Made by a program: the position numbers and the translations under genes. Under the pieces are notes generated by a model that saw nothing but the letters and a program-made list of their open reading frames with translations, searched no databases and was not told the origin of the DNA. Positions 7,131-9,250 of a stretch of DNA of 9,250 nucleotides are shown one piece after another. Each line of letters starts with the position of its first letter. Position 1 is the stretch's first letter. Source of the stretch: Prevotella sp. CAG:1185 (GTDB taxonomy: Bacteria; Bacteroidota; Bacteroidia; Bacteroidales; Bacteroidaceae); the NCBI GenBank assembly GCA_000436695.1, contig HF992573.1, positions 1 to 9,250 on the forward strand. Reading direction: 5' to 3'.

Positions 7131-7139
7131 TGCAGAATA

Positions 7140-8225
7140 ATGAAGAAAATTAAAGACTTTACTTTGCAGGTGGTGGCCGGGGCTAATGTGGTTACGGCCT
7201 TCACCATGTTTCTTATAGGATTGTCAGACAGAATTAACCCTGCCGACCATCCTATTTTGGCTAATATCGGCCTTATATTTCCCGGGTTTATCATTATAAA
7301 CCTGTGTTTCTTGGTTCTTTTTGCGGTGCTTAAGCGCGAGTATATGCTCATATCGTTCGCCGGATTTTTGATAAGCTATCCGTCGGTGCGCACATATAGT
7401 CCGCTCAACATCAGCCGCGATGTGCCGCCGGGTTCAATAAAGGTTCTTTCTTACAATGTTCATAATTTTGCCAGGGACAACGCGCCCGAAGGACAGGTTA
7501 ATCCTATTCTTGACTATATCATAGCATCAGATGCCGATATAGTGTGCCTGCAGGAGGCAGTTATCACCGACAGTCTGCGCACGGCCGTAAAGGGCGTTTA
7601 CAACTATGCCGACTCGGTGAAGAGCAAGAACGGCGGAGAATGTCTTGTGCTGCTTAGCAAGTTTCCCATAATATCGCGTGAACGCATTGAGTATGAGTCG
7701 AAAAACAATGTCAGCGCGGCGTTTAAGGTTAATATGAACGGAGAGACGGTTACGGTAATCAACAACCACTTTGAAACCTCGGGCTTGTCGCTTGCCGACA
7801 GGGCCGGATTTAAGGATATGGTGAAGGGGAATGCCGGCAGCGATACTGTTAGGATTGAGTCGAAGCGCCTGGCCGTAAAACTGGGAGAGTCGGCCAAAAT
7901 ACGCGCGCCGCAGGCTGAGGCCGTGGCCCGTTATGTAAGGAAATGCGGCAAGAACGTGATACTTTGCGGCGACTTTAACGATAACCCCATATCTTACACC
8001 CACCGCACTCTGGCTAAGGAACTTACCGACTGCTATATAGAGTCGGGCAACGGGCCGGGCATATCCTATCACCACAATGCCATCTTTGTGCGCATAGACA
8101 ATATTATGTGTTCTGAATTGTGGAAGCCCTATAAGTGCAAGGTTGACAGAAGTATCGGCTGTTCAGACCATTACCCCATTTATTGTTGGCTCAAAAAGGT
8201 GGAAAAGGATAAAAATAACCGCTAA
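7140..8225 (+). CDS. Membrane-anchored endonuclease/exonuclease/phosphatase (EEP) family protein
   Basis: This 361-aa protein belongs to the metal-dependent EEP phosphodiesterase superfamily (DNase I, exonuclease III, inositol phosphatase and sphingomyelinase type). Residues about 8-81 hold three membrane helices. Positive residues at the N-terminus (MKKIK) and in the loop LKRE (64-67) suggest that the catalytic domain after helix 3 faces the periplasm. From about residue 100 the EEP motifs follow in order: KVLSYNVHNF with Asn106, DADIVCLQEA with metal-binding Glu139, NNHFET with His210, LCGDFNDNP with Asp278 and Asn280, RIDNIM, and CSDHYPIY with Asp343 and His344. All core catalytic residues are therefore present. 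The natural substrate cannot be read from the sequence; it could be nucleic acid, a sugar phosphate or a lipid head group. The gene begins 26 nt after the rhomboid gene and is probably co-transcribed with it. No clear terminator follows; AT-rich sequence leads directly to the next promoter. Confidence 0.93.
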   Translation: MKKIKDFTLQVVAGANVVTAFTMFLIGLSDRINPADHPILANIGLIFPGFIIINLCFLVLFAVLKREYMLISFAGFLISYPSVRTYSPLNISRDVPPGSIKVLSYNVHNFARDNAPEGQVNPILDYIIASDADIVCLQEAVITDSLRTAVKGVYNYADSVKSKNGGECLVLLSKFPIISRERIEYESKNNVSAAFKVNMNGETVTVINNHFETSGLSLADRAGFKDMVKGNAGSDTVRIESKRLAVKLGESAKIRAPQAEAVARYVRKCGKNVILCGDFNDNPISYTHRTLAKELTDCYIESGNGPGISYHHNAIFVRIDNIMCSELWKPYKCKVDRSIGCSDHYPIYCWLKKVEKDKNNR

Positions 8226-8272
8226 AATGAATAATAAGAGGCATTAAATTTTTCAAAGTTTAAAAAAATAAT

Positions 8273-8280
8273 TATCTTTG
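8273..8280 (+). promoter_or_regulatory. Bacteroidota -7 promoter element for secD/secDF
   Basis: TATCTTTG matches TAnnTTTG and is followed by a leader of about 50 nt before the ATG at 8338. The -33 element is weak: TTTC at 8251-8254 has suitable spacing but not the consensus G. The leader is A-rich near the start codon and lacks a Shine-Dalgarno sequence. Confidence 0.58.
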
Positions 8281-8337
8281 TGCCCTATTAGTATCAAACT
8301 CGAAAAAACATTAAAAAAATTAATAATAATCAACAAA

Positions 8338-9250
8338 ATGCAAAACAAAGGAATTGTAATTGTTACAGCCGTCTTACTGACGCTTGCAAGCCTTTTCTAT
8401 TTGTCATTTTCTGTCGCAACAAACTATTACGACAGTCAGGCAGCTAAGATTAAAGACCCTGTAGAACAGCAGAATTATAAAGATTCTGTCAAGTATCTGG
8501 GTATTTATTCTTACCAGAAGTGCTTGGAGACACAGATAGGTCTGGGTCTTGACCTTAAGGGCGGTATGAACGTGATCCTCGAGATTTCTGTTCCTGATGT
8601 TGTTGACGTGCTGGCTGATCACAAGACAGATCCGGCTTATGTCAAGTCAATGGAGCAGGCTAAGAAGGAGGAAGAGACAAGTCAGAGTGATTTTATCTCT
8701 CTTTTCATTAAGTATTATCATCAGAATGCACCCGGACATCGTCTGGCAGAGATTTTTGCCACACAGCAGCTGAAGGGTAAAGTGAGCACACAAAGCTCTG
8801 ATGCTGATGTCGAGAAGGCACTGCGTGCAGAAGTTCAGTCGGCTATCGACAACTCTTACAACGTAGTACGTAACCGTATCGACAAGTTCGGCGTCGTGCA
8901 GCCCAACATCCAGAAACTCGAAGGACAGGAAGGCCGAATAATGGTGGAAATGCCAGGCATCAAGGAGCCCGAGCGCATCCGCAAGCTCCTCCAAGGCAGC
9001 GCGAACCTCGAATTCTGGGAGACTTACAACAGCGAAGAAGTAACCCCGTTCCTCATACAAATCGACCAGATGCTGGCCAACGGCGGACAAGAGGCTGACA
9101 CCACAGCCGTGAAAGACACCGCCATGACAGCACAGGCAGAGACCGCAAAGCCCAAGTTCGAACTGAAGAAAGACGGAGCTGAAGCCGACGCGGCACAGGC
9201 GTCAACCAACGCGCAGATGGAAGCCGCCAAGAAACAGCACCCGCTGCTCG
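8338..9250 (+). CDS. secDF: Protein translocase subunit SecD, probably SecDF fusion (5' part, runs off the window)
   Basis: The first 304 residues are visible. SecD works with SecF and the SecYEG channel, using the proton motive force to help pull exported proteins across the inner membrane. Residues about 5-27 are the first membrane helix. LGLDLKGGMNVILEI at 69-83 is the conserved SecD D1 motif. VVRNRIDKFGVVQPNIQ at about 176-192, MVEMPGIKEPERIRKLL at about 202-218 and ANLEFWE are the usual periplasmic P1-domain motifs. From about residue 245 to 299 the chain is a low-complexity Ala/Glu/Lys/Thr-rich stretch before HPLL; such inserts are familiar in Bacteroidota SecD. Bacteroidota usually carry SecD and SecF fused in one protein of about 1000 aa, hence the symbol, but the fusion point lies outside the window. 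The ATG at 8338 gives a signal-anchor-like N-terminus and fits the upstream promoter. Codon use shifts to C/G-ending codons from about base 8880. Confidence 0.94.
   Translation, partial: MQNKGIVIVTAVLLTLASLFYLSFSVATNYYDSQAAKIKDPVEQQNYKDSVKYLGIYSYQKCLETQIGLGLDLKGGMNVILEISVPDVVDVLADHKTDPAYVKSMEQAKKEEETSQSDFISLFIKYYHQNAPGHRLAEIFATQQLKGKVSTQSSDADVEKALRAEVQSAIDNSYNVVRNRIDKFGVVQPNIQKLEGQEGRIMVEMPGIKEPERIRKLLQGSANLEFWETYNSEEVTPFLIQIDQMLANGGQEADTTAVKDTAMTAQAETAKPKFELKKDGAEADAAQASTNAQMEAAKKQHPLL

Noticed and set aside
6370..7351. Long minus-strand frames (187, 100 and 157 aa) opposite the rhomboid and EEP genes
   Set aside because: The plus-strand proteins carry complete rhomboid and EEP motifs. The antisense frames show no domains and follow from codon composition.
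7527..8075. 182-aa minus-strand frame opposite the EEP gene
   Set aside because: It is a shadow of a gene with intact catalytic motifs and has no promoter or recognisable protein features.
8404..9230. Minus-strand frames opposite secD
   Set aside because: The plus strand encodes clear SecD motifs over the same bases, open to the window end.

Overview
The window looks like chromosomal DNA of a Bacteroidota bacterium, most likely order Bacteroidales and Prevotella-like. Four things point this way: promoter elements of the form TAnnTTTG upstream of several genes, no clear Shine-Dalgarno sequences before the starts, a Bacteroidota-type cell-envelope gene set, and a SecD start of the type found in Bacteroidota SecDF fusions. 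The genus is an inference from protein style and was not tested by any search.

Layout. From 1 to 3542, a promoter with a leader of about 90 nt drives a very large acidic coiled-coil lipoprotein (1113 aa). It is followed by a 16-bp palindrome and a strong intrinsic terminator. From 3562 to 5261, a small lipoprotein with an NTF2-like look and an OmpA-family porin-like protein sit 22 nt apart as a probable operon closed by a strong terminator. From 5262 to 5648 lies a gene-poor, AT-rich stretch between two converging terminators. From 5649 to 6064 on the minus strand is an HU DNA-binding protein gene with its own terminator and a well-spaced promoter. From 6147 to 8225 on the plus strand are a rhomboid intramembrane protease and a membrane-anchored endonuclease/exonuclease/phosphatase-family protein, 26 nt apart and probably one operon. 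From 8273 to the end, a new promoter leads into the 5' part of secD/secDF, which runs off the window.

Together the genes describe the cell envelope: a probable surface lipoprotein, a peptidoglycan-tethering OmpA protein with a partner lipoprotein, an inner-membrane protease, a membrane-anchored phosphodiesterase-type enzyme, and the Sec accessory motor. HU is the only cytoplasmic nucleic-acid gene. I see no mobile element, CRISPR array, tRNA, rRNA or defence island. Most of the window is ordinary core genome. The items most worth a second look are the large coiled-coil lipoprotein of unknown function, the terminator placed just ahead of the lipoprotein-OmpA pair with no visible promoter in between, the structured gene-free stretch, and a codon-use shift inside secD.
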